53,557 nucleotides of DNA, taken from positions 1 to 53,557 of the forward strand of contig JADGRF010000304.1 in the NCBI GenBank assembly GCA_017881055.1, in the 5' to 3' direction. Under the pieces are notes generated by a model. The model was given only the letters and a program-made list of their open reading frames with translations, was not told the origin of the DNA and searched no databases. Below, in pieces: positions 15,923-23,496 of this stretch (its first letter is position 1; every line of letters begins with the position of its first letter). This DNA is from Sandaracinaceae bacterium (lineage in GTDB: Bacteria; Myxococcota_A; Polyangia; Polyangiales; JAFGIB01). A program made the position numbers and the translations under genes.

Positions 15923-15948
15923 CGTTCTGCTGCGAAGCAGCCAGAACG
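15923..15948 (+). terminator. Hairpin after ltaE (possible terminator)
   Basis: CGTTCTG-CTGC-GAA-GCAG-C-CAGAACG forms an 11-bp stem with one bulged C, 22 nt after the ltaE stop. There is no T tract, so any termination would be factor-assisted. Confidence 0.5.
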
Positions 15949-15973
15949 CGAGTGCGAAGGACCGAGTGAGCGA

Positions 15974-16074
15974 TTTTGCCGTCAGGCGCGAGCGCGCCCG
16001 CAGCACAGGAGGGGAGCGTACTTCCTGTACGTGATCCGACTGTGCGAGGACGTAAGCCGCGCCTGGCGGCAAAG
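15974..16074 (-). repeat. Palindrome-rich repeat (family 3), copy 3
   Basis: The outer arms TTTTGCCGTCAGGCGCG (15974-15990) and CGCGCCTGGCGGCAAAG (16058-16074) pair at 15 of 17 positions. Inside lie GCGAGCGCGCCCGCAGC, AGCGTACTTCCTGTACGTGA and GACGTAAGCCGCG, all shared with copies 1 and 2. GCACAG / CTGTGC and CGTAC / GTACG form nested stems. It fills the gap between the convergent ltaE and the acidic-protein gene, as copy 2 fills a convergent gap. Confidence 0.8.
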
Positions 16075-16087
16075 GCGCCCGCTCGGG

Positions 16088-16486
16088 TTACAGCTCGGAG
16101 TCGGTGTCGGGGAGGTCCAAGGGCTCATCTTCAGCGAGCTCTTCTTCCTCTTCGTCGCCGGAGAACTCTTCTTCTTCTTCGGCTTCTTCTTCCTCTTCGT
16201 CGGCCTCGGGATTCTTGTACTTGAGCTCGATGCCGATGTCCGAGAGGTGCGTCTCCAAGAGCTCGAACAGCTCGTCGACGTCGTCACCGTCCCACTCTTC
16301 GATCGCGTCGCTCAGGAAATCGTAGACGTCACCGCTGTCGACGCGTCGCTCGATCTCTTCAATCTGCTCCTCGCTGAAGGCGTCCATGACGTCTTCGCGC
16401 AAGGTTTCGGTGTCACCGTCGTCCACGGCGTCGCCCGCGGACGTTCGGATCTGCTTGACCGCTCTTTTATCGAGGAAAATTTCCAT
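16088..16486 (-). CDS. Acidic protein with poly-Glu C terminus, unknown function
   Basis: The 132-residue product has a helical N-terminal part (MEIFLDKRAVKQIRTSAGDA, then helices rich in Glu/Asp and Leu) and a C-terminal third that is mostly Glu and Asp (EEEEEAEEEEEF, then EEEEELAEDEPLDLPD). No known domain was recognised. The ATG at 16486 is favoured over one six codons upstream because the N-terminal strand starts there. Start regions of this gene and the FHA gene are divergent. Highly acidic tails often bind basic proteins or nucleic-acid-binding partners, but nothing here shows a partner. Confidence 0.65.
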   Translation of the reverse strand: MEIFLDKRAVKQIRTSAGDAVDDGDTETLREDVMDAFSEEQIEEIERRVDSGDVYDFLSDAIEEWDGDDVDELFELLETHLSDIGIELKYKNPEADEEEEEAEEEEEFSGDEEEEELAEDEPLDLPDTDSEL

Positions 16487-16688
16487 GTCCGGTCGCGCCT
16501 CCAACTCGGGCCAACGCGCCTACTATCTAAGCGACGGGGTTGTCAACAACGGCGTGCGGTTGCGCTGGCCTCCCGGCATATTGATCAGCTGGCTTCCGGG
16601 CGCAATGGGTTTCAGCCAAGAGTTTTGGAAGCTTGCGCGACTCACGAATCTTGACGCCGCCCCGGCGCAAGGTTCCACTGCTAGACAG

Positions 16689-17810
16689 ATGATTTGCGCG
16701 AGCTGTCATAGGGATAATCCCTTGGGCAACGCGTTCTGCCACGCGTGCGGGGCCGCCATGCCGGGGCAGGTCGCAGCGCCGCCGAACGATCCCGCCGTGG
16801 TTTGTCCCCGATGTGGGGCAAGTAATACAGCGGGTCATCAGTTCTGTCGCACCTGCGGCAACGATCTGCCGCGACCCGGCAAACCCGCGCATGTTCCCTC
16901 GCTGCGGCCGCCGGTGTCGATGGACGCACCGCCAGTGCGTGTTTCGCCGATGGCGGGCCCAGCGGCCGCAGGTGCCTGTCTGCGCTGCGGTTCGCCCGGC
17001 GATCCGAGCGCCCGCTTCTGTAAGTTCTGCGGTTCGCCGTTCGCCGCGCCCGCGTCTGGTCCACCCACGTCGGCGGTGACCGCGCCTTCGCGGCCTAGCG
17101 TCGACCCCCTGGCGATCGCCGCGGGCCTGCGTGCGCAAGTGGTCGTGATCCTGCGCGACGGCACCGAAGGCGGTGTCTACCCAATAGAAGGTGAGCGCAG
17201 CGACGTTGGCAGTCGCGACGGTGAGATCGTCTTGCGCGACGATCCCTACCTTTCACCACGTCATGCACGGATCGAGCGAAGAGGTGATACGTTCTTCCTC
17301 ATTGATCTCGGCAGCCTCAACGGCATCTACATCCGACTTCGCGAACCCACTCTGCTCTCCGACGGAGATATGATCCTGATCGGTCAGCAAGTGTTACGCT
17401 TCGAGATACCGTCGGAGGCTGAGCGCCAGGTGGGTCCTGCTACACAGCATGGTGTGATGGTGTTTGGAACGCCCGAGCAACCGCGGCTCGGACGACTCGT
17501 CCAATACACGACCGAAGGTTTATTGCGCGACGTGTACTACTTGCAACGCGATGAAACGGTGATGGGACGCGAGCAAGCCGACTTGGTATTCGCCGACGAT
17601 CCATTCTTGTCTCGCAGGCATGCGGCCATTGCGCTGCAGCGTGAGCAGCGTCGTTTCATTTTGCGTGACTTGGGCTCGAGCAACGGCACTGCGCTGCGTT
17701 GCCGCAGCGAGCGCGCGCTCTTGCAAGGAGATCAGTTCCGCTTGGGCCGACATCTCTTCCGCTTCGATCTCGTGGCGCCGGCTGGACGAGGAGCTCGCAA
17801 CTCCGCATGA
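16689..17810 (+). CDS. Zinc-ribbon protein with two FHA domains
   Basis: FHA domains bind phosphothreonine peptides. The 373-residue protein begins with three CxxC...CxxC zinc ribbons (CASC/CHAC; CPRC/CRTC; CLRC/CKFC), separated by Pro/Ala-rich linkers. The first FHA domain spans about residues 150-230 (GSRDGEIVLRDDPYLSPRHA, then DLGSLNGIYIR). The second spans about 255-365 (MGREQADLVFADDPFLSRRH, DLGSSNGTALR). Both keep the R, S-x-x-H and N residues needed for phosphopeptide binding. The ATG at 16689 places the first ribbon at the N terminus. The stop overlaps the PP2C phosphatase start (ATGA), so the two act together. Confidence 0.9.
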   Translation: MICASCHRDNPLGNAFCHACGAAMPGQVAAPPNDPAVVCPRCGASNTAGHQFCRTCGNDLPRPGKPAHVPSLRPPVSMDAPPVRVSPMAGPAAAGACLRCGSPGDPSARFCKFCGSPFAAPASGPPTSAVTAPSRPSVDPLAIAAGLRAQVVVILRDGTEGGVYPIEGERSDVGSRDGEIVLRDDPYLSPRHARIERRGDTFFLIDLGSLNGIYIRLREPTLLSDGDMILIGQQVLRFEIPSEAERQVGPATQHGVMVFGTPEQPRLGRLVQYTTEGLLRDVYYLQRDETVMGREQADLVFADDPFLSRRHAAIALQREQRRFILRDLGSSNGTALRCRSERALLQGDQFRLGRHLFRFDLVAPAGRGARNSA

Positions 17811-19624
17811 GCGAAACGCAGGAAGACAAAGCCAACGTGGGCACAAGCGATGCACCGGTGACACCCGGCGCGGCGGTGCCCGCCGCGGAGGCAGTGACGC
17901 AAACGTCGTCCGAGCCGATCACCGCGCCGGCCACGCCTGGCGCGACTGAGCGCGTCGAGGTTCCGTTCGAGGGGCCCGGCGTGCGCGTGCGCTATGCCGG
18001 CCGCAGCGCGGTGGGGCTGGTGCGCGAGCACAACGAGGACAACCTCGTGATCGCCAACCTGGCGAGCGGCACGCTCAGCCCGCGCGAGCAGGTGTGCACC
18101 GATCAGGTTGGCGCCGACGGGATCTTGTTCGCCGTGTGCGACGGCATGGGCGGCGCGGCCGCAGGTGAAGTCGCCAGCCAAATGGCCGTCGAGATCTTGC
18201 TCGAGGCCATGCGTCGTGGCGGTGCGCCGAAGGATCGCGACGAGCTCGCGCGGCGGCTCGTGTCCGTGGTCGAGGAAGCGGGCAAGCGCATCTTTGATTC
18301 GGCCCAGAAAGAACGCGCCAAGCGCGGCATGGGCACGACCGCGACGGTCGCGTCGCTCGTCGACAAGGTGCTGTTCCTGGCCGAGGTCGGCGACAGCCGC
18401 GGCTACTTGCTGCGCGGCGGTGTGCTGAAGCAGCTGACGAAGGACCAGTCGCTGGTCAATCAGTTGATCGAAGCGGGACACCTCACCGAAGCCGAGGCCG
18501 AGGCGTTCGAGCACTCGAACATCATTCTGCAGGCGCTCGGCACGTCCGAGACGGTGCAGGTCGATCTCACGTTCGTCGAGCTGCGCACGGGCGATCGCTT
18601 GATGATGTGTTCCGACGGCCTCTCGGGCCTGGTGCACTTCGACACGATCCGCGAAGCGCTGGGCAGCATCAAAGATCCCAACGAGTGCACGGCGACCCTC
18701 GTGAAGTACGCCGAAGCCGGCGGCGGTCACGACAACATCACCGTGCTCGTGATCGACTTCGACGGAGACGCGCTCGAAGCTTCGAAAGAGAGCGACTCGT
18801 TTGGCTACTTGCAGTATCCGCTGCTGCCCGCGGGCGGTGGCAAGGACGTCTTCGGCGACGAAGAGATCACCGATTCGGGCGCGATTGCGCCGGTCACGAG
18901 CGCGGCTCGCAAGACTCCGTTGCCTCCGCACGGGCGCGGGCAGGACGAAGGCGACGCGAGCGATCGCGGCTCGTGGCTCTGGCTGTCTGCGGGTATCGCG
19001 GTGCTGCTCGCCGGCGCGTGGGTGCTCGCGATGTCGGGCTCGAGCGACGCTCACAGCGAAGCACAAGGAGCGGCGGCTCCAGTACCAGGTGAAACGGCGG
19101 CGAAGATGCCGCAGGTCGCGCCGATACCGGAAGAGGCGCCTGTCGTCGCAGCGCCCGAGCCGAAGCCTGTGCCCGTCCATGTCTGGAGCGACGTGCGGGA
19201 TGCGACGCTGCTCGTGAACGGCGAAGCGCACGGTCGGTTCACGGCGGGCGCCAGTCAGAACATGGAGCTGCGCCCGGGTGCGTACCGCTTCGAAGCGCAG
19301 AGCAGCGGCAACATCGCTGCGGTCGAAGTCGTGACGGTGCGGCCCGATGTGCCGCTCGATGTCTACTTGCGCTTGCCGAGCGGCACGAGCGATCATGCGG
19401 CCAAGAAGCCCGACTCGAATGCGCCCGGTGCTGAAGCGCCTACGCAGACCGCTCCGAAGGCGGCGCCCGCGACGCCACACGGTGCGGCCGCAGAGTCGAA
19501 GCCCGCGGCTGCAGTCACGGCAGTGCCGCCCGCGCCGGCAGCCGCCCCAAAGGCCGTTCCAGCGAAGACGCCCGACCCGTCGGCCAAGCCGGCGGGCGCC
19601 AAGCTGCCCGACAACCCGTTCTGA
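17807..19624 (+). CDS. Membrane-anchored PP2C Ser/Thr phosphatase with PEGA-like C terminus
   Basis: PP2C enzymes reverse Ser/Thr kinase signalling using two metal ions. The catalytic domain (about residues 60-325) has all main motifs: VREHNEDN, VCDGMGGAAAGE, GMGTTATVASL, EVGDSRGYLLR, MCSDGLSGLV and GGGHDNITVLVIDF. One transmembrane segment follows (about 387-405, WLWLSAGIAVLLAGAWVLAM). Then comes a small beta domain resembling PEGA (ATLLVNGEAHGRF, ELRPGAYRFEA) and a long Ala/Pro-rich tail that would be extracytoplasmic. It overlaps the FHA gene and ends just before a triple-hairpin terminator. Confidence 0.93.
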   Translation: MSETQEDKANVGTSDAPVTPGAAVPAAEAVTQTSSEPITAPATPGATERVEVPFEGPGVRVRYAGRSAVGLVREHNEDNLVIANLASGTLSPREQVCTDQVGADGILFAVCDGMGGAAAGEVASQMAVEILLEAMRRGGAPKDRDELARRLVSVVEEAGKRIFDSAQKERAKRGMGTTATVASLVDKVLFLAEVGDSRGYLLRGGVLKQLTKDQSLVNQLIEAGHLTEAEAEAFEHSNIILQALGTSETVQVDLTFVELRTGDRLMMCSDGLSGLVHFDTIREALGSIKDPNECTATLVKYAEAGGGHDNITVLVIDFDGDALEASKESDSFGYLQYPLLPAGGGKDVFGDEEITDSGAIAPVTSAARKTPLPPHGRGQDEGDASDRGSWLWLSAGIAVLLAGAWVLAMSGSSDAHSEAQGAAAPVPGETAAKMPQVAPIPEEAPVVAAPEPKPVPVHVWSDVRDATLLVNGEAHGRFTAGASQNMELRPGAYRFEAQSSGNIAAVEVVTVRPDVPLDVYLRLPSGTSDHAAKKPDSNAPGAEAPTQTAPKAAPATPHGAAAESKPAAAVTAVPPAPAAAPKAVPAKTPDPSAKPAGAKLPDNPF

Positions 19625-19632
19625 GGTTATTA

Positions 19633-19710
19633 CATCCCCGCGGAGCAGCCTTCGGCTCTCCGCGTAGGTTCCATCCCCGCGGAGCAGCCTTCGGCTCTCC
19701 GCGTAGGTTC
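19633..19710 (+). repeat. Tandem hairpin repeat, first 2 of 3 copies (family 1, locus 3)
   Basis: Units CATCCCCGCGGAG-CAGCCTTCGGCT-CTCCGCGTAGGTTC repeat exactly every 39 bp (19633-19671, 19672-19710) and a third unit follows at 19711. The period equals that of locus 1, while the stem (GCGGAG / CTCCGC) differs from the stem there (CACGAAA / TTTCGTG). The array starts nine nt after the phosphatase stop codon. Confidence 0.9.
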
Positions 19711-19748
19711 CATCCCCGCGGAGCAGCCTTCGGCTCTCCGCTTTTTTT
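19711..19748 (+). terminator. Intrinsic terminator formed by the third hairpin unit
   Basis: The third unit of the array has stem GCGGAG (19718-19723) and CTCCGC (19736-19741) around CAGCCTTCGGCT, followed at once by seven T residues (19742-19748). This is a standard intrinsic terminator for the FHA-PP2C operon and gives the best functional clue to the whole hairpin family. Confidence 0.85.
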
Positions 19749-19793
19749 GACGTGGCGCGGCCGCTGGACGACAACTTCCGACGGAGGTTTCGC

Positions 19794-20396
19794 ATGTCGC
19801 AGGCTGGGCGCGTCACGGACGAAGTCGAGTTTTGGAAACGCCGCGGGGAGCTGAACGCTTCCGTACGCGTGATCCGAGCGCGCACGCCGGAGCGTCTGCG
19901 CTGGCGAGCAGCGGTCGCTTCGGTCACGGCGGCGGCCGGCACCATGCGCGGCTTCGCGCGCATGCGCATCGAAGAGCCCGTGCGCGAGATCGTGCTCGAT
20001 CTCGACGACCGCATTCTGCGTCGTGAGAGTGTGCTCGATGCGCGCAAGGCCGGCGTCGATCTCGATCGAGGCGAAGTTCTGCCACGACACACGCGCTGGG
20101 ATCTCAAGCGAACGGCCTACCTGACCGGCGTCGATCAGGAAGAGTTGATGCGCTACATGAAGCTGCCGAACGACTACTCGCGTCCGGTCGACATCGCCGC
20201 GGTCGTGATCGTGTCGCGTGCGCTCGCCAGCGCGCACAAGCAACGCGGCGACAATCTCTCGTCCCGCGTGCAAGCCGACAAGGGTGACGGACTTCTGCTG
20301 CACGAGCAGTACATGCTCGATCGCGCGCAGTACGAGCACGATCTCTCGCGTCGCTGGATCGCGCTGTCGAAGACGATGATCGACGGCTCGCGGTAA
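19794..20396 (+). CDS. Unknown protein, about 200 residues
   Basis: No family recognised. The product is rich in Arg and Asp/Glu, has no signal peptide or membrane segment, and reads as an alpha-helical cytosolic protein (VTDEVEFWKRRGELNASVRV, later RWDLKRTAYLTGVDQEELMR). The ATG at 19794 is chosen because GGAGG sits six bases upstream; an earlier GTG at 19752 would follow directly on the terminator. It has its own transcription unit between the terminator and the convergent phosphohexomutase gene, with 10 nt between the two stops. Confidence 0.6.
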   Translation: MSQAGRVTDEVEFWKRRGELNASVRVIRARTPERLRWRAAVASVTAAAGTMRGFARMRIEEPVREIVLDLDDRILRRESVLDARKAGVDLDRGEVLPRHTRWDLKRTAYLTGVDQEELMRYMKLPNDYSRPVDIAAVVIVSRALASAHKQRGDNLSSRVQADKGDGLLLHEQYMLDRAQYEHDLSRRWIALSKTMIDGSR

Positions 20397-20406
20397 CCGG
20401 CGGTTC

Positions 20407-22152
20407 CTACGGCAGCGCGACACGCAGCAGCGCTCGACCGATTCGCTCGGCGATCTGTCTGGCGCGGGCGCGCGCAACGGGCAACGACTCGCTGGCATCG
20501 ACCCGCGTGAATGCATCGACGTAGAGCTTGAGCTTCGGCTCCGTGCCGCTCGGGCGAACGCAGATGCGGTGCTCGCCTTCGAGCTCGTAGATCAAGACGT
20601 TGCTCTGCGGCAACGTCGCGGGCCGCACGGATCCGTCGCGCGTCTCGGTGCCACGCTCGAGGTCGATCGTGCCGACGACGCGCAGCTCCGCGAGCGCCGT
20701 GGGCGGGGCCGTGCGCAGCGCGTTCATGGCGGCGACCATCTTGGCCATGCCATCGTGTCCGGGCAGGGTGATCGAGACAGGCGCGCTCTCGTAGAGGCCG
20801 TGCTTTCGGTACAGGGCTTCGAGCGCGTCGAGTAGCGTGTGACCGTTCCGCGCGTGCTGCGCTGCGATGCGCGCTGCCAAGACACCCGCGCTGATGCCAT
20901 CTTTGTCGCGTACGACGCCGCCCACGCACAAACCGAGCGCCTCTTCGAAGCCGAGCAGAAAGCGCAGGCCTTCCCCGCGCTCGAGCTCCAGCGCGCGGTT
21001 GGCGATCCACTTGAAGCCGGTGAGCGTGAACTCGCAGCGTGCTCCATGGGCACTCGCGACGCGGGCTAGCAGGGGCGTGCTGACTAGCGACGCCAAAACG
21101 AAGCTCTTCCCGTCGCGCGGCGCGTGCTCGAGCAGGTGCTCGGCGAACAAGAGGCCGGCTTCATTTCCTGTCAGCTGCACAATCGAGCCGTCTTTCGTAC
21201 GTGCGGCAATCGCCAGGCGGTCGGCATCCGGATCGTTGGCGAGCACGAGGTCGGCGTTCTTCTCGCGCGCCAAGGCGAGCACGAGATCCATCGCACCGTG
21301 CTCCTCGGGGTTCGGAAACGCTACGGTCGGGAACGCGCCGTTGGGCTCGGCCTGCTCGGGGACGCTGAACACGTTGGCGAAGCCTGCGTCGTGCAGGACG
21401 CGCAACGCCAGGCGCTCGCCAACACCGTGCAGTGCCGTGTACGCGATGCGCAGCGCGCTGGCCGAAGACTCGACGCCGACTGCGCTACGCACGGCGGCGA
21501 GGTAGCGCGCCTCGCTGCCTGACGGTGCGCATATCAAGGCGCGCGCTGCGGCGCTCTGCAAATCCAAGCGTGGCAGCGCGAGCACGGGGCCCGCTGCGGC
21601 GATCTGCTGCGCGATGGCGATGTCCTCGGGAGGAATGATCTGCGCGCCGTTTTCCCAGTACACCTTGTAGCCGTTGTACTGCGGCGGGTTGTGGCTGGCC
21701 GTGATCATGACGCCCGCGGCTGCCTGGCAGTCGACCACGGAGAATGCGAGCAGCGGCGTAGGCACCACGTCATCGAAGCGATGCACGACGAAGCCGGCGC
21801 CCGCGGCGATTTCGGCGGCGACATCTGCGAAGTCGCGACTCTTCCGTCGGCCGTCGAAGCCGATGCACAGGCCGCGCGTCTTTGCGTTGGGCACCGTTCT
21901 CGTCAGCGCCGCGCACAAGCCTGCCGTGGTCTGTGCCACGACGCGCTCGTTCATGCGGCTCTCGCCCGCGCCGAGCACCCCACGCAAGCCCGCGGTGCCG
22001 AACTCGAGCGGACCGGCGAAGCGTTCTGCGAGCTGCGCTGCGTCGGGCTGCGCCAACAGGGCCGCAAGCTCTGCGCGCGTCTCGGGATCGGGATCGTCGT
22101 CGTGAAACGAGCGGGCGCGAGCGAGCAATGCCGCGAGGGTGCCAGCTGTCAT
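20407..22152 (-). CDS. Phosphoglucomutase/phosphomannomutase family protein
   Basis: These enzymes interconvert hexose 1- and 6-phosphates. The 581-residue length fits the larger PgcA/PGM2-like form. Seen in order: FGTAGLRGVLG near residue 50, the active-site phosphoserine loop MITASHNPPQYNGYK (about 140), metal-binding ANDPDADR (about 300), the sugar-binding GFEEALG (about 385) and the phosphate-binding RPSGTEPKLKLY near the C terminus. Substrate (glucose, mannose or deoxyribose phosphates) cannot be told by eye. Its ATG overlaps the stop of the peptide transporter gene (ATGA), making it last in a four-gene operon. Confidence 0.92.
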   Translation of the reverse strand: MTAGTLAALLARARSFHDDDPDPETRAELAALLAQPDAAQLAERFAGPLEFGTAGLRGVLGAGESRMNERVVAQTTAGLCAALTRTVPNAKTRGLCIGFDGRRKSRDFADVAAEIAAGAGFVVHRFDDVVPTPLLAFSVVDCQAAAGVMITASHNPPQYNGYKVYWENGAQIIPPEDIAIAQQIAAAGPVLALPRLDLQSAAARALICAPSGSEARYLAAVRSAVGVESSASALRIAYTALHGVGERLALRVLHDAGFANVFSVPEQAEPNGAFPTVAFPNPEEHGAMDLVLALAREKNADLVLANDPDADRLAIAARTKDGSIVQLTGNEAGLLFAEHLLEHAPRDGKSFVLASLVSTPLLARVASAHGARCEFTLTGFKWIANRALELERGEGLRFLLGFEEALGLCVGGVVRDKDGISAGVLAARIAAQHARNGHTLLDALEALYRKHGLYESAPVSITLPGHDGMAKMVAAMNALRTAPPTALAELRVVGTIDLERGTETRDGSVRPATLPQSNVLIYELEGEHRICVRPSGTEPKLKLYVDAFTRVDASESLPVARARARQIAERIGRALLRVALP

Positions 22153-23489
22153 GTAGAAGCTTCGCCCTGAACGAAACGATGACCTCGGTAGCGCGTCGCG
22201 TAGAACGTGAACGCGACCGAGGAGAGGAACATGAGGCCGGCGAAGAACAGATAATAGCTGGCACCGCTCAGCTTGCTCGTTCCGTCGGCGTTCTCGATGA
22301 ACATGTTCACGAGCGAAGTGAAGAGATTGCCGATCGACACGGCGAGTAGGAAGAGGCCCATGATCAGCGACTTCATGTCGTTCGGAGCTTGCTCGTAGAA
22401 GAATGACAAACCCGTGCCGTAGACCATGACCTCGGAGGCGGTCAGCACCACGTACGCGAGGATCTGCCAGCCGATGTTCATGCGCACGCCGCGGCTGAGC
22501 TGTTGCTCGATGTACGCGGAGACCAGGAACGTCAGCACCATCAAGAAGAAGCCGATGGCGATCTTTCGAAGCGGCGTGAGCGGGAACACCTTCGAGATCG
22601 CCGGGTACACCGCGTAGGTGAACAGCGGAATGAAGACCAGCACGAGCACGGCGTTCACGGCCTGCACCTGCGACGGCAACCAATCCTGCCCGAGAAAGTG
22701 CAGGTCCATGTGCTCGGCTTGGAGCACCCACGCCGAGCCGTTCTGGTCGTACAGCGACCAGAACATCGAAATGAACAGCACCAGAGGCAGGATGCGACCA
22801 AGCAGCGCCAGGCCATCGCGCGAGACCAGATCGGTGACGAAGCGCTTGCCCGCAGGCGGAATGTGCGCGAAGCGATTGCGCCCGAGCCAGAACACGAGCG
22901 TCGCTAGGATCATCAGCGCACCCGGCACGCCGAACGCGACGCGTGATCCGTAATGCTCGAGTAGCCACGGCGTGAGCAGTGTCGAGACCAGCGCTCCGAG
23001 GTTGATCGCGAAGTAGAACCAGCTGAACACGCGCTCGAGCAGCGGCTCGTTGCGTGGCCCGAACTGATCGCCGACGTGCGCCGAGACACACGGCTTGATA
23101 CCGCCCGCGCCGACGGCGATCAGGCCTAGGCCGAGCATGAGACCGAGCCGCGTTTCGTCGAGCGCGAGCGCGAGGTGACCCGCGCAATACACGAGCGAGA
23201 GCGCCATGATCACGCGGTACTTGCCGAAGAACACATCCGCCGCGATCGCGCCCAGGAGCGGGAAGGCGTAGGCGCTGGCTGCGAACAGGTGGAACGCGGC
23301 CTTGGCTTCGTCGTCGCTCATCGGTGCGAGCGAGCCGGCGGCGCTGCGCAGGTGATGCGTCATGAACACGACCAGGATGGTCTTCATGCCGTAGTAGCTG
23401 AAGCGCTCCGCCAGCTCGTTGCCGACGATGAACGGCACACCGCTCGGCATGCGTTCGGTGTCCTCGGGCGCTTGCCTGTACTCGGTCAT
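22149..23489 (-). CDS. Proton-dependent oligopeptide transporter (POT/PTR family)
   Basis: An inner-membrane major-facilitator symporter that takes up di- and tripeptides with protons. The 446-residue protein opens with NELAERFSYYGMKTIL, the ExxERFxYYG proton-coupling motif of the family. It also has GIKPCVSAHVGDQF and FSWFYFAINLGALVST (the PTR2 second signature). About a dozen hydrophobic helices can be traced. The ATG at 23489 starts 7 nt after the kinase stop; the longer in-frame reading overlaps the kinase gene and is not needed. Confidence 0.93.
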   Translation of the reverse strand: MTEYRQAPEDTERMPSGVPFIVGNELAERFSYYGMKTILVVFMTHHLRSAAGSLAPMSDDEAKAAFHLFAASAYAFPLLGAIAADVFFGKYRVIMALSLVYCAGHLALALDETRLGLMLGLGLIAVGAGGIKPCVSAHVGDQFGPRNEPLLERVFSWFYFAINLGALVSTLLTPWLLEHYGSRVAFGVPGALMILATLVFWLGRNRFAHIPPAGKRFVTDLVSRDGLALLGRILPLVLFISMFWSLYDQNGSAWVLQAEHMDLHFLGQDWLPSQVQAVNAVLVLVFIPLFTYAVYPAISKVFPLTPLRKIAIGFFLMVLTFLVSAYIEQQLSRGVRMNIGWQILAYVVLTASEVMVYGTGLSFFYEQAPNDMKSLIMGLFLLAVSIGNLFTSLVNMFIENADGTSKLSGASYYLFFAGLMFLSSVAFTFYATRYRGHRFVQGEAST

Positions 23490-23496
23490 GCGATCA

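Noticed and set aside
17732-20107. 791-codon open frame on the minus strand
   Set aside because: It runs antisense through the PP2C gene and the hairpin array (giving three repeated peptide units). No ribosome-binding site or domain was seen.
22153-23187. Extension of the phosphohexomutase frame through the POT gene
   Set aside because: Only the part from ATG 22152 has family motifs; the rest is a shadow of the transporter gene.
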